DNA from: Candidatus Udaeobacter sp.
GTDB lineage: Bacteria > Verrucomicrobiota > Verrucomicrobiia > Chthoniobacterales > UBA10450
Reading direction: 5' to 3'
Length of the DNA stretch: 60,721 nt
Assembly: GCA_013372845.1 (NCBI GenBank)
Contig: JAALOD010000007.1
Coordinates: 1-60,721 of the forward strand
This document shows, in pieces, positions 18,137 to 28,077 of this stretch (positions are counted from its first letter, which is position 1; each line of letters starts with the position of its first letter). The notes beneath the pieces were generated by a model. The model was not told the DNA's origin, made no database searches, and worked only from the letters and a program-made list of their open reading frames with translations. A program made the translations under genes and the position numbers.

Positions 18137-20210
18137 TTAGGTTTCATAAAAAACGCCGGCTTCGAGACCGAACCGAAGATATTCGCGAAGCCGCGCGCGA
18201 ATATTGCTTTCGCGTTGTGGTTGAAAGAGATCGTGAAATACGCCCATCTCCGCTTCGTCGTCGGCGCCAGAGCGAATTTGCTTCGGTGTGGAGAGGCGGA
18301 GCTGGCAATAACCGGGATCGGCATAGCGGAGCGAGGTAAACGCTGGCACCAGCCTGACAACGACCGCGGCTTTGATCGCTTGACGTTCGGCGTCACTGAT
18401 TGTGTTTGTCCCCGAGGTTGCGAGCGCAGCCTTGATGCGTTCCGCGATCTCCAAGTCCGGCTGGCAGCGATAACGGCGCGGAACGCGCGCTTCGAGCGGC
18501 AGCCAGGAAAAGCGCACGCAACCGGTTTGCCGGCGCTCCGAACGGATCGGCGTAGTGCCGTCTTCGGTGCGGGAAAAAAAGATGCTGTTGGAGGCGAGCT
18601 TTAACAGCTCGGTGTGCATCGTCCCAATGATCGTGCTGTCAACGACTGAAACTGTCCCGCCCGCGCCGGCTCCATCGAGATCGCAATAGGCGACCGCCAG
18701 ATCGCCGTTCGCGTCCACAATGCTGTGCCGAATCAAAACGGTCGCGTTAGGCGGCGCATGAATCGCACCGAGAATGCAGTGATCAATCTCGACTTCGACA
18801 GGGCTTTCTGTGTGCTCGATTAACAAGGACGGCGTACTGGCCGAGGCGGGCGCGCCGTCTATCCCTAACGACAGCCCGGGCACGAGCGTACAATGGACCA
18901 GGCGAACTTTGCGCAAGGCATCGCCGAGTGCGCTCAAAATGCGGATCGGTCCTCCGGCGATCAGAAGTCCATTCAACGTTATTTCCGCATCGGCGCCGCC
19001 GGTGATGTCGATCGGACCCGCCACGATCAAGGTCGGGCGATGTTCGTTCGCCGCGCGGAATTCCAGCCGCACCCCAGGATCGAGCGCGATACTCGGCGTT
19101 TCCTCGAATCGTCCGCTGTCGCTTAATTCGACCACACCGCCGGCGACGCGCGCGTCGAGCGCTAGTTGGATCGGCCCCGGCGAAGCAACGGTCTCGACCG
19201 GCCCGAGAGCAGCATCAAAGGTCGGCGTGCGCTCGTATTCGCCTCCGCCCATCGCGGCGCTGAATCCATAATGAAAGACCACCCGCGGTGGCTCCGTCTT
19301 TGCATCGCGAAACGAAATCCGCCCGAGCACCGGATCGATCGCGACCAGCGCGGTCGGCGGGGTGTGCGCCCAGGTCGTGCCCGCCGGATCAGCGTCGGAA
19401 AGGTTGCACGCCCTCACGTTGGCGAGGTTGAATCCCTCGATCTCAATGCTGCGCCCCAGCCCGTAGTAATTAGCGAGCGAGGCGTCGAGGACGCGTCGGC
19501 TGATCGGCTCCGGCACGTTGATCGGCTCGGCGAGATGCGTAATGGATTTTTCCGTCTGCGGCCGAGTGAAGAGCGGCATGTTTGCGCCTAACGGGCTGAA
19601 GAGAAACCGATGATCATCCACTCTGACCGCCGGAGAACTGCGCAGTGGGAACGCATCTAATCGCCAGAGAAAATCCGACGTTAGGATGTTATATTTCCCT
19701 TCGCCCCATTCGATGTGCCGCACGTCCACAGTGTGCGCAGTGGTTTCGAACGCCGTGCCGAGACGCTCAAGCGGTTCCCATTGCCGCAGATCGGGTGCAT
19801 AAAGTTTGTTGACGAATGTGATTCATGAACTGCGTCCAGCCGAGCAGCTGGAGAAACTCGACCGCGCGCGCGTTCCAGCCGGTCACATCACGTGCCAATT
19901 GCTCGAGAACGGAAGCCGTCCTTTGCGCCGGCGATAACCAATCGTGTTCGCCACTTCCGCGCGCGGCGTCAGCTGGTCGGGCCCGATTGGATGCAGCGAG
20001 CGATAGCCGATCAGATCGCCGATGTAAGGCAGGACCCACGGCGCGCACGTTTCGATGAATTGTTATCGTAAAGTTGCTCGAGATCTTCCTCGAGAATTCC
20101 GACTTGCTGCGTGATGAGGCCGAGCAATTGGCGCAACGGCTCGCCCTTCTCAACGTCGCGAATGCGATGAACCGCCGGCAGGAGGTTGTAGAGCTTGTCC
20201 GGGTCGTAGC
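18137..20210 (-). CDS. P2 gpI-like phage tail protein of eCIS (N-terminal frameshifts)
   Basis: The 530 residues from 19729 to 18137 are in one frame. The conserved N-terminus lies upstream, split over three frames: YDPDKLYNLLPAVHRIRDVEKG, then FIETCAPWVLPYIGDLIGYRS, then TASVLEQLARDVTGWNARAVEFLQ, then NKLYAPDLRQWEPLE. Joined, this is the start of the CIS/phage tail protein family (P2 gpI-like), a baseplate part that connects fibres. Shifts lie near 20055, 19920 and 19815, and a fourth near 20205 obscures the start codon. The rest contains beta-rich repeats (VRLEFRAANEHRPTLIVAGPIDI and others), perhaps a short beta-helix. Clustered single-base errors in an otherwise clean operon suggest sequencing indels. 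Confidence 0.65.
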
Positions 20211-22891
20211 TCTGGCATCACCTCCAGGTCGATCGGCGCCGGATCGAGAGTGAGCAATTCGGCCGCACCTAACGACGCCGGGTCGCCGCCGTTAGGCAGC
20301 TCGGCCTCGAGGCGGCTGTTCCACTTTACCGTCTTGCCCGTGCGGTAGAAACTATCGATGTCCACCGCGACGACGCCCGCCACCGCCTGCACGAGCGCGA
20401 TCACTTCGCTCAGCGGAACCGGTTGCCCGAACTGTCGATTCGCGAACGAAAACGTATCGCGCAATGCGTCGTTGGCGGCGTCCAGAACTTTCTCCGCCTC
20501 ATAATCCGGATCGATCTTGAGCCCACCGGCAAGTTGAAAAAGCGCTTCCTGATATGATTTCACCTGCACCGGGACGAAGGGATCGCCGGCGGCGTGAATC
20601 GCATCGATTAAATCTTGCGCGAGAGTCGCCGAAATATCAGCCCCGAGCGGACCCGCAACCGTGATAAAGACGCCGCGCGTCCGGCCATCCCATGTCCACG
20701 TCGCCAAGGCTTTCGCGATCCCGGCATAGCTGCGGCTGAAATTTTCGTAGTCTTCGAGCGAGACCACGCGATCGAGGGTGAGGACGGTGAGTGGCGCGTT
20801 TTGTTGCGCATTCGCGAACGATTCAGGCTCATCAGCACCCTCGGCTGCGAGCGGGTTGATCGCGGACTTCAACCCGGGCGGACGCGTGAGCAGCGTGCTG
20901 AGCTGGCCCGCCCTAACGAGTCCATCGAGACCAATCCCTTTGCGATAAGTCGCCCTCACGTTGCTCTGTCCCGAGGGCAAGCGGGCACCGTGAATTCCAT
21001 CACCGAACCGAAGCGTGACCGTGCCATTATCCGCCAGCTCAGTCGTGAAAATGCGCTCGCGTGGTTCGCGTTCGAAGAGCGTGGAGACTTCGTGCCAAAG
21101 CAGATCGTTAACGCGGACTTGCAGCGTGGATTCCGCGCCACCTGGAGCTGCGGAGCGGACGTAAGTCAGTGGTGTTTGTTTAAGCTTGAAGTTCTGGTTC
21201 GGCTGCGACGCGCCACCGCTGCCCAAAATTTCGGAGACTGTTTCGCCATGGGTGGAGGGCGTGACGTTGGCATTAATTGTGACGGTCTCTCGTTTGTAAG
21301 GGTAAGTCAGCCCCGTTTCAAAAGTGAGCGTGGTCAGCCCATAATTATGATTGATTTCTTTGATGAACAGAACTTCGCTCTGGGTTAGGTCATCGGCATC
21401 GGCGCGTTCGCCGCTCAGGATGACAGGCTGCCCAACGACCAGGCCGAAGACAAACCCGTTCAGTTCAAGCTGAGTCGCGCCCTGCGCGAGATTATCGGTC
21501 AATGGTAATTCAGCAGGAGTCAGCGGCTCGCTCTGGACGTAAGCTGTTGTGTCACGAACTTTGTAGCTGGTCAACGCCGGCGATTCGAAGGGTTCTGTGA
21601 CAGATAACCCCGTAACCTTGGCACTGATGGCATAGTCGGAAAGGCTGGTTTCGATGACCGAGTTGATCTTATAGACATGCAGTCCCGCGGCCTTGCTTTC
21701 CAGAGCGACGTATCCATTGGCAAGTACAGATGGCACTGCACGTTCAAGAAAAAAACTCGCGTTGTTTAGAGAATTGCCTTGCGAATCTTTTGTAATGTTT
21801 TGGCTCTCCCACGAATTGGGATAAACGGCTGGCTTGAACTCATAACTGCTCTCCAGAGAAACCCACTCACCAAAACGTTGGCTGGCGGGCAGGGTCTCGT
21901 ATTTCGGCGCATTGTTGCCAAAGATCCCGAGCCGTGTCCGCAGAGAGTAAGCGTAGCCCACGGTCGAGGGATTGTTGGCGCGATATTGGCTCAAGTAGTC
22001 CATCAGCGTTCGGGGGTCCCATTCGTTCGCCTGAAGGAAGACAACCAGATCGGAATCCTTCCAGGTCTTTTGAAGGATTTCCTGCCGGATGGCGGTGGCG
22101 TTAAACGGGATTTTCTGGTCGCCCCACATGATGATGCCGATGCCGCCGGGAACACCCCCCAGAGATGGAATGGCTTTATCGAACGTCACGTGCGTAAGTT
22201 TCTTGGTGTTATCAACCTTTATTTTAAGCACGTGCGCCGCACCGTTGTAGACCGTCGAGGTCACCATAACGACATCGCCGACTTTGAGGCCGGTATCCGT
22301 GCCGCTCAGGTAGAGGTCGCTGATTCCAGTCACCAGGTTCTGGGTTTTGCTCAGCAGCGGCGTTATGGCATTCCACGCGGTATAGGCTGTGATGTCGGCG
22401 GAGGTCTCAAAGGTCTGCGCCTTTTCCCCCGCCCCGGGAACGCTCTGCACTTTGGTGCCGATCTCGACTGTGACTTCTGTTGGCGCGCCCGGCGTTTCGT
22501 CGAGGAGAAAGCTAAGTGGCGTTTGGGCGGCAACACCCGGCTTCAAGCGGTAACCGATCAACTGCGCGAGGCGCAGGATCGAGTCGCGTTCCGACGCGGT
22601 GCGCAGCCAGAATTCATTCGCGATTCGCTCTTGATAAAAAGTCAGGACATCAGCGAGCGTGGCCCAGCCGTCGAGGAGCGCGATCGTGAAATCATCCGAA
22701 TCCCGCGTCGTTAAGCTGCGCAACGCGGCGAACTGCGGATCGGATAAGGCGGCACACGCGCTCGCCAAGAAATCGCCATGCACGCCGATGCGATAACGCA
22801 CCTGTGAAAGACCTGGTCGATTTTCCAGCGGCTCGGGGACAATCGCCGTGATGCCCTCGCAGCAGCCGCAGTCGTTCAGCAGCGTCGCCAT
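20150..22891 (-). CDS. Putative baseplate assembly protein (J-like, second copy)
   Basis: 913 residues. The start MATLLNDCGCCEGITAIVPEPLENRPGLSQVRYRIG and the block DDFTIALLDGWATLADVLTFYQERIANEFWL are characteristic of the eCIS/phage putative baseplate assembly family (gpJ-like, Afp12 type). A long insertion (about 150-560) separates the N-terminal helices from the C-terminal baseplate core (FGDGIHGARLPSGQSNVRATYRKGIG, then LEDYENFSRSYAGIAKA). It forms the baseplate wedge ring around the hub. The last ~22 residues overlap the next gene and are probably out of frame from an indel near 20205. Its ATG overlaps the end of the preceding baseplate gene by one base. Confidence 0.85.
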   Translation of the reverse strand: MATLLNDCGCCEGITAIVPEPLENRPGLSQVRYRIGVHGDFLASACAALSDPQFAALRSLTTRDSDDFTIALLDGWATLADVLTFYQERIANEFWLRTASERDSILRLAQLIGYRLKPGVAAQTPLSFLLDETPGAPTEVTVEIGTKVQSVPGAGEKAQTFETSADITAYTAWNAITPLLSKTQNLVTGISDLYLSGTDTGLKVGDVVMVTSTVYNGAAHVLKIKVDNTKKLTHVTFDKAIPSLGGVPGGIGIIMWGDQKIPFNATAIRQEILQKTWKDSDLVVFLQANEWDPRTLMDYLSQYRANNPSTVGYAYSLRTRLGIFGNNAPKYETLPASQRFGEWVSLESSYEFKPAVYPNSWESQNITKDSQGNSLNNASFFLERAVPSVLANGYVALESKAAGLHVYKINSVIETSLSDYAISAKVTGLSVTEPFESPALTSYKVRDTTAYVQSEPLTPAELPLTDNLAQGATQLELNGFVFGLVVGQPVILSGERADADDLTQSEVLFIKEINHNYGLTTLTFETGLTYPYKRETVTINANVTPSTHGETVSEILGSGGASQPNQNFKLKQTPLTYVRSAAPGGAESTLQVRVNDLLWHEVSTLFEREPRERIFTTELADNGTVTLRFGDGIHGARLPSGQSNVRATYRKGIGLDGLVRAGQLSTLLTRPPGLKSAINPLAAEGADEPESFANAQQNAPLTVLTLDRVVSLEDYENFSRSYAGIAKALATWTWDGRTRGVFITVAGPLGADISATLAQDLIDAIHAAGDPFVPVQVKSYQEALFQLAGGLKIDPDYEAEKVLDAANDALRDTFSFANRQFGQPVPLSEVIALVQAVAGVVAVDIDSFYRTGKTVKWNSRLEAELPNGGDPASLGAAELLTLDPAPIDLEVMPELRPGQALQPPAGGSSHSRR

Positions 22892-25407
22892 TATCGGCCT
22901 CCTCCCAGTTCCAATTTGAAAATGCCGCGCTCGACGAAATTGGGATCGTTATCCAGGCGCGCAATCTCGAGGCGATTCATAAGCAGGAAGCCATTCGTTA
23001 GGCCGCTCGTTTCCGGCAGGCCCTGGCGTTGGAAGGTCGCGATCTGCACCGAGGCCACGCCGTCAACCGCCTGGGCCGCGGCATAGAGCGGGCTCAGATA
23101 AACCGTTTGGCCGAACGTGAAAAAGTCGGGCTGGAATAATCCCTTCCGTCTATCGGCGAGCGTGCGGCTGCTGAAGATTTCGAGCAGCGCCGCGCCGACA
23201 TCGCTCCGGAAATAATCCGGCTTCACGCAAACGAACATTTCAATTTCGAGCGGCACGTAGCGCGGAGAATCGATCTCGAGATCGTGGCCGGCCATGCGAT
23301 ACGGCTCGATCTCGGCGCGCAGTTGGGTCTCGAAATCATTCGTTAGGGGAAGACCATCGAACCGATCAACCGTGAGGAAGACGGTGTGCCAGCTGCCGGT
23401 CCAGCGGAAGGTCGCGGCGGCGCGTTGGATTGAGCGGTCAAGTTCGGCAGTGTGCGCGTAATCCTCTTCGGTGACTGCGCGCTTCTGTGTCCGGAAAGCC
23501 TGCGGTGCATCGCGCCGAATTTGGTCCATCGTTTCGGGATCAATACCGCCGGTGGCCGGGAGCGGATTGCGCACGGTGCTGATCGCCTCATTGGTGACAA
23601 TATGCGCGAGGGTTTCCGCGCCGATGTTCCCCGCGGTGCCGTTGCCGACCCGATAGGTCGCTTCGAAAATCGTGCCCGGTTCCGGCAGTCGCCCGTATTC
23701 GTCGTCACCAAAACGGAGCGAAGTGACACCGTCGTTCTCGATCTCAACCACGAACTCGGTCGCATCAGCTGCGCTGCCTAACAAATCGCGCTGCGGGTGC
23801 CACGGCTCTGGGGGGTCCGCGCCAAGCACACTGTCGAGCCGGATCCACGGCAATACGCCGTCCGGCTTGACGAGCAGGCTCGCACCCGCAGGCAAGGTCG
23901 CATCATAGGCTGACGATTGCGTTAACGGTTTTCTCTGCAAGGCGGGCCGAAACCGCGGCCGGGCGAAGCGCGGCGGCGGCCGGTGACAACGATCCGCGCC
24001 TAGATCGGGCGGCAGAACAAACAGCGGGTCCGGGACCGTGCCTAACGACTCACCGGCGATCGTCAGGCCATGATCCGCCAGAACGATATTGCCGCGCACG
24101 ATGCTCAGGTCGTCGCGAAACTGAGCGCCATGTTCTTCGTCGGTAAAACCAGAGAGACAAAATGGAAACGGCAGCGCATCCTCCGGCATCCACTCGATGC
24201 TCGTGACCTGGGCATTCGTTAGCGGATCGGTCAGTGGCTGATTGGTTTCATCGAAGGCGCGCACGCTCGTCAGGCGCAGAGCCCAGCGACGGGTGCGATC
24301 GGCATCTTCTTCTTCGCCGGTGAGCGGCCCACGTTGCTCTTCAAAAATGAGCACGGCACCGGCAGCTAGGTTTGGAAAATGGCCTAACAACGTAGCGTGC
24401 GTCGCCCCCCTCGGCAGGCAACATTCGCGATCGCCCCAGGTGTAAAAGGGCATCTTGTTGTGCGTCGCGTAGAGCGTGATCTCATGCCGCGTCTCGAACA
24501 CCGTAGGGTGCTGCCGCAGTGCGTTATCGAGTTCGGCTGAGGCCGGTGGGATACGTGCTGGAAGACGATCGAGCCGGCTGAAAATTTGCAGGCCCGCGGG
24601 CGCGACGACAGCGTCAGCACCGGCCGTGAGTTGCAGCCAGACGCGCGCGTTTGTTCCGTCGTGAACAAAGTAATCCACGAGCCGGGCGTGCCGTCGAAAT
24701 GAGACTCGTTTACGCGCGGAGCCGATGTACGCCTCGGTCGCGATCGCGTCCTGTTGATAGCTGAGATGATCCCCGGCGTACGCGAGCAACTCCACCAGCG
24801 TGATGCCGAGATCGGCGGGATTGCGCTCGCGCCAATCGGGTAGGAGCAGCGCCATCCGGTCGAGGATAAGTTTCCGGAAACTGGCGTAATCCTTCGCGAG
24901 ATAATTAATCTCCGGTTGCGGACGGCGCTCGGGTGGACAGATGTGCTTTGGCGCGCAATCGAAGTCCGACGGGCATTCGACCTTGAAGGAAAACTCAATC
25001 CAGGCGAGCCGCGGGTCGATGTCGTTAGGCGGGAGCGGATCGTTCGTTCCTCGGACCAACGAAAGCGTGTAGATCGAATAATCGCCCGGCTCTTCGACTT
25101 CGACCGTGAGCACATCCGCGTCGTCACCGGTGCCGATGGTCGCATCGAGAATCACGATCGGCCGAATGCGTTCACCGCCGCTGATTGTGACGTTGTCCGG
25201 GCCTAACGATGCGAGCGTGATGTCATTGACGAAATGGACGCGCAAAAAGCGTTGGCGATCGGCGTCGGTCGCAGCGTCGTGATCGACCACTTCGAGATAA
25301 TCGATGCCGTTAAGCGCCGTGCCGCGGACCGAATCGCGCCGGCGTTCCTCGCAGCAAAAATAAAGCTGCGGGAATGGCGCCGCGTGAAGCAGGGCCGGAT
25401 CGCTCAT
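22891..25407 (-). CDS. Putative baseplate assembly protein (J-like, first copy)
   Basis: 838 residues of the gpJ-like baseplate family (Afp11 type). Landmarks are INYLAKDYASFRKLILDRMALLLPDW and NPADLGITLVELLAYAGDHLSYQQDAIATEAYIGSAR near residues 170-240, and FGDDEYGRLPEPGTIFEATYRVG and TEEDYAHTAELDRSIQRAAATFRWTGSW further on. These show the usual order of the family. With its partner downstream it should build the wedge heterodimer of the baseplate. The start codon overlaps the stop of the gp25-like gene, and the stop overlaps the start of the second J-like gene, so translation is coupled. Confidence 0.88.
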   Translation of the reverse strand: MSDPALLHAAPFPQLYFCCEERRRDSVRGTALNGIDYLEVVDHDAATDADRQRFLRVHFVNDITLASLGPDNVTISGGERIRPIVILDATIGTGDDADVLTVEVEEPGDYSIYTLSLVRGTNDPLPPNDIDPRLAWIEFSFKVECPSDFDCAPKHICPPERRPQPEINYLAKDYASFRKLILDRMALLLPDWRERNPADLGITLVELLAYAGDHLSYQQDAIATEAYIGSARKRVSFRRHARLVDYFVHDGTNARVWLQLTAGADAVVAPAGLQIFSRLDRLPARIPPASAELDNALRQHPTVFETRHEITLYATHNKMPFYTWGDRECCLPRGATHATLLGHFPNLAAGAVLIFEEQRGPLTGEEEDADRTRRWALRLTSVRAFDETNQPLTDPLTNAQVTSIEWMPEDALPFPFCLSGFTDEEHGAQFRDDLSIVRGNIVLADHGLTIAGESLGTVPDPLFVLPPDLGADRCHRPPPRFARPRFRPALQRKPLTQSSAYDATLPAGASLLVKPDGVLPWIRLDSVLGADPPEPWHPQRDLLGSAADATEFVVEIENDGVTSLRFGDDEYGRLPEPGTIFEATYRVGNGTAGNIGAETLAHIVTNEAISTVRNPLPATGGIDPETMDQIRRDAPQAFRTQKRAVTEEDYAHTAELDRSIQRAAATFRWTGSWHTVFLTVDRFDGLPLTNDFETQLRAEIEPYRMAGHDLEIDSPRYVPLEIEMFVCVKPDYFRSDVGAALLEIFSSRTLADRRKGLFQPDFFTFGQTVYLSPLYAAAQAVDGVASVQIATFQRQGLPETSGLTNGFLLMNRLEIARLDNDPNFVERGIFKLELGGGR

Positions 25408-25769
25408 ACCGTGGCGACTCCTTTGGTGAATTCGGCGGTTTGCAACGTCTGCGTTCGCCTAACGAGATAGCGGACCGAGACGCGCAGCGTGGAATCTTCG
25501 CTCGTCACATCGACCGCATCGACCTGGATCAGATCGCCGAGATATTGCTGAAGCGAACCCTGGACAAGATATTGGGTGGTGGCGGCAAGCTCGTTGCTGT
25601 TCGGCGCAAAAACGAGCCGGAGCAGTCCGCTACCGAAGTTGGGCCGATTGACGCGTTCCCCCGGCGAGGTGAAGAGGACCTGCTCGATGAGGTCACGAAT
25701 GTGTGCGTCGTAATCTACATTCGCGGTGTGTCCGCGCGTGTCGAAGTAATACGGAAAATCGATGTTCAT
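25404..25769 (-). CDS. gp25-like baseplate wedge protein
   Basis: 121 residues from the ATG at 25769 (MNIDFPYYFDTRGHTA), which overlaps the stop of the PAAR gene as ATGA. The family signature is HIRDLIEQVLFTSPGERVNRPNFGSGLLRLVF, containing the conserved E-R-x-x-x-P-x-F-G of GPW/gp25 lysozyme-like wedge proteins. In CIS particles this subunit sits at the baseplate and nucleates sheath assembly. Length is normal for the family. The longer upstream reading frame is a shadow of the PAAR gene. Confidence 0.88.
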   Translation of the reverse strand: MNIDFPYYFDTRGHTANVDYDAHIRDLIEQVLFTSPGERVNRPNFGSGLLRLVFAPNSNELAATTQYLVQGSLQQYLGDLIQVDAVDVTSEDSTLRVSVRYLVRRTQTLQTAEFTKGVATV

Positions 25770-26083
25770 GTCGCGATGACGCGTGGTTGCGTCGTGAGAA
25801 CAAGCAAGCCTTGACCGGTCGGCACACAGATTGCCTGGCTTGTCTGCGTGATGACCGGCGCGCCGCCGGCGAAGACACGTGTTGCCCCGACGACCCATTG
25901 CGCGCTCACACACGGCGGGCTTGGTACACTGGCGAGCGCGCAACCGGCGACGACGTACGGTGTCGCGAGGGTGACGACCGGCTGGCCGCTCACCATGACG
26001 CGCGGAAACGGTGCGGTCGGCTGTGCCGGGCCCGCGTGCATGCAGGTGACGACAGCGCCAACGTGAACGATAGGTCCGGGCAT
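25766..26083 (-). CDS. PAAR-like spike tip protein
   Basis: 105 residues, rich in Gly, Pro, Val and Thr, with short strand-like repeats (VHVGAVVTCMHAG, VMVSGQPVVTLATPYVVAGCAL, VPTGQGLLVLTTQPRV) as in PAAR-like proteins that cap the central spike and sharpen it. Four Cys and the His residues could hold a metal at the tip. Position between spike gene and gp25 matches Afp/PVC loci, where a PAAR protein (Afp10) is encoded here. Confidence 0.78.
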   Translation of the reverse strand: MPGPIVHVGAVVTCMHAGPAQPTAPFPRVMVSGQPVVTLATPYVVAGCALASVPSPPCVSAQWVVGATRVFAGGAPVITQTSQAICVPTGQGLLVLTTQPRVIAT

Positions 26084-26085
26084 GG

Positions 26086-26598
26086 TTAAATAATCGTTAG
26101 GGCGCTGGCGTTGATGTCAGTCGACGGGCCAACCATGTTGATGATCGCGCCTTTGCCGTTGGAAATGATGATGCCGGTGTCGCTCACAGAGATCATCGCG
26201 CCGGTAAGCGTTTTGATGAGAATTCCGCCAGTTGGACCGGGCACGTCGCTGATTGTCAGGCTATTTTGCAGCGGCGTTTGCAGGGTAATTCCCGGAACCC
26301 CAGGCGGGACGATCAACGCCGCTGCGGGCACTTCCGCTGCGCTGCCGTAAAAGCAGCCGGTCCAGATCGGATAATCGGGATCGCCCTGCTCGAATTCGAT
26401 CCAGACCGCTGAGCCGATGATCGGTACGGTGAAGACGCCATTTTGGATCCCCGCGACTGGAAAACAGGGCAACGCCCAACTCGATGGTATGACGCCGAGA
26501 ACGTCCGGGACCTGCGCCATAATGCGGCCCATGAACATCGGGTCGATGTTGTTGATGACCATTCCGCGATATTTTCCGAAATAACGTTTGTCGCTCAT
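26086..26598 (-). CDS. Spike protein, gpV / gp5 OB-fold type
   Basis: 170 residues. It starts MSDKRYFGKYRGMVINNIDPMFMGRIMAQVPDVLG and includes GSAVWIEFEQGDPDYPIWTGCFYG, the typical OB-fold of phage baseplate assembly protein V and VgrG/gp5. A C-terminal stretch with regular Ile and Val spacing (GILIKTLTGAMISVSDTGIIISNGKGAIINM) is the beta-prism needle. It trimerises under the hub and carries the PAAR tip. The ATG overlaps the stop of the hub gene by four bases (ATGA). In Afp/PVC the hub and spike are one protein (Afp8); here they are two genes. Confidence 0.88.
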   Translation of the reverse strand: MSDKRYFGKYRGMVINNIDPMFMGRIMAQVPDVLGVIPSSWALPCFPVAGIQNGVFTVPIIGSAVWIEFEQGDPDYPIWTGCFYGSAAEVPAAALIVPPGVPGITLQTPLQNSLTISDVPGPTGGILIKTLTGAMISVSDTGIIISNGKGAIINMVGPSTDINASALTII

Positions 26599-27722
26599 AC
26601 GGGCACTTGCGGCAGGGTGGAAAGGAGGCCGTTGCGTGTGAGGGTGAAATCCTGTTTGAACTCGCCGCGCTTGATCTTGCTCGTCACACTCTTGACGTAG
26701 TAAAGGCCGTCGAACGCCTCGCCCACCCCGCGTAGCCCGACGAGGCGGCGCGCTTTCAGGACCGCGCCGTAACGCACCACATTCAGGCTGCCGCTCGCGC
26801 TGGCGGCCTCGGAGGTGCGCGCTGCTTTCGTTAGGCCAATGACCGCCGCGCGGATGGGCGAATATTTCGCGCTGTTCTCGACCGGCTCGAAGTTGAGCGG
26901 GATGGGCGAGATAAGGCCGAGTGGTGGATTGAGCGGAGTGATGTCGGGGATCGGGATCGGAATCGAGACGTGGGTCTGCGGAATTTGCACGAGGACGTAG
27001 GGAATAACGCGGCTTTGCGAATTAAAACTGCACGAGACGCTCTCGATGTTGGTCGCCGCATCCATGTTGATGCTGAGCGCCTTTTGCGGAACGCCGACTT
27101 TAATTTCCGGACCCCAATAGGCAATGCTCATGCCAGGTTCGGGGCCGGGCTCGATGTAAAAAACGTAGCCAACTTCATCCGCGAGCGCCTTGACGTAGGC
27201 GAGGTCTTTGCCTTTTTGCTCGGGGATGCGTTCGGTCGGGATGGGGATGTCGATCAACACGCTGGGGATGACCAGCGGGATGATGCCGAGAAAGGCATAC
27301 TTCGCGACGATGAGCGCGACCCGCGCTTCGTTAGGCATGGCGGGATAGGGAATGCCGCTGAAATCGAAGTAATCCATCACCTTGCTGAGGTCTTCGCCCG
27401 TGATTGTGAGAACGGAGTGCGAGGCGTCGGAGCCGGGGCGGATTTCGTGATTGGTCATCACGCCGTCCATCAACACCTCGGCTGCTCCGCCCACGGTTAC
27501 GATGATGACCACCCTGACGAGTGGAATGGAAGCGCCGCCAGCGAGCAGGAAAATGGTTTGCAGCGGAGAACGATTGCTGAGCGTGAATTCGAGTTGAAAG
27601 ACGCTCACGCTGTCGCTGTTGATGGTCACGCTGACCGAGGTAAGCGCATCGAGCACGTCCTGTGACACGGGCACCGGAACGACCGGCCCGATCATGAGCG
27701 TGAGATTGAAACCGCTAACCAT
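26595..27722 (-). CDS. Baseplate hub protein (late control D / gp27-like)
   Basis: About 375 residues from the ATG at 27722 (MVSGFNLTLMIGPVVPVPVSQDVLDALTSVSV); an upstream start in the LysM gene is unlikely. Family features are LEFTLSNRSPLQTIFLLAGG, HEIRPGSDASHSVLTITGEDLSKVMDY and the C-terminal FDGLYYVKSVTSKIKRGEFKQDFTLTRNG. This is the trimeric hub that joins tube and spike. It overlaps the LysM gene end by 8 bases and the spike gene start by 4. The split from the spike is the arrangement of many bacterial eCIS lineages outside Afp/PVC. Confidence 0.85.
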   Translation of the reverse strand: MVSGFNLTLMIGPVVPVPVSQDVLDALTSVSVTINSDSVSVFQLEFTLSNRSPLQTIFLLAGGASIPLVRVVIIVTVGGAAEVLMDGVMTNHEIRPGSDASHSVLTITGEDLSKVMDYFDFSGIPYPAMPNEARVALIVAKYAFLGIIPLVIPSVLIDIPIPTERIPEQKGKDLAYVKALADEVGYVFYIEPGPEPGMSIAYWGPEIKVGVPQKALSINMDAATNIESVSCSFNSQSRVIPYVLVQIPQTHVSIPIPIPDITPLNPPLGLISPIPLNFEPVENSAKYSPIRAAVIGLTKAARTSEAASASGSLNVVRYGAVLKARRLVGLRGVGEAFDGLYYVKSVTSKIKRGEFKQDFTLTRNGLLSTLPQVPV

Positions 27723-28077
27723 TTTGTGCTCCGGGAATGTTTTCTGGGAGAGTGATCCGGATGCGGCGGCCGACCGGCTCGAGCAATTCGTTAGGCCGAA
27801 CCGCACCGTTGGCGTCACACAGCCGCCAGAATTGTTCGGGATCGCCGAGATATTTCGCGGCGATGTGATCGAGCCGTTCGCCTTCTGTCACGCTATGAAG
27901 CTGGAGAAGCGCGAAACTTTCCGGTGGCGGAACGAAGCGGCGCTTCAGATAACGGATCTCAGTCCCGTCAACTATCGTCAGGCTTGCGAGCGGCGTTTTG
28001 TTGTAACGACTGGTCGGGGGAAACGCCGGAGTGGCGGCACCAGTTTGCTGAAGAAGAGCCTGAAGCTGGTCGCTCAT
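27715..28077 (-). CDS. LysM domain baseplate protein (Afp7-like)
   Basis: 120 residues. The C-terminal half reads LQLHSVTEGERLDHIAAKYLGDPEQFWRLCDANG and RRIRITLP, a LysM domain. Its N-terminal ~60 residues include TSRYNKTPLASLTIVDGTEIRYLKRRFVPP, as in the LysM protein that follows the tube protein in eCIS and T4-like baseplates (gp53/Afp7). It stabilises the hub-tube junction. The start overlaps the stop of the CIS tube gene by four bases. Confidence 0.85.
   Translation of the reverse strand: MSDQLQALLQQTGAATPAFPPTSRYNKTPLASLTIVDGTEIRYLKRRFVPPPESFALLQLHSVTEGERLDHIAAKYLGDPEQFWRLCDANGAVRPNELLEPVGRRIRITLPENIPGAQNG

Noticed and set aside
19767-20210. Programmed frameshifting in the gpI-like gene
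   Set aside because: Three or four separate shifts within 400 bp, without slippery sequences, point to indels rather than recoding.
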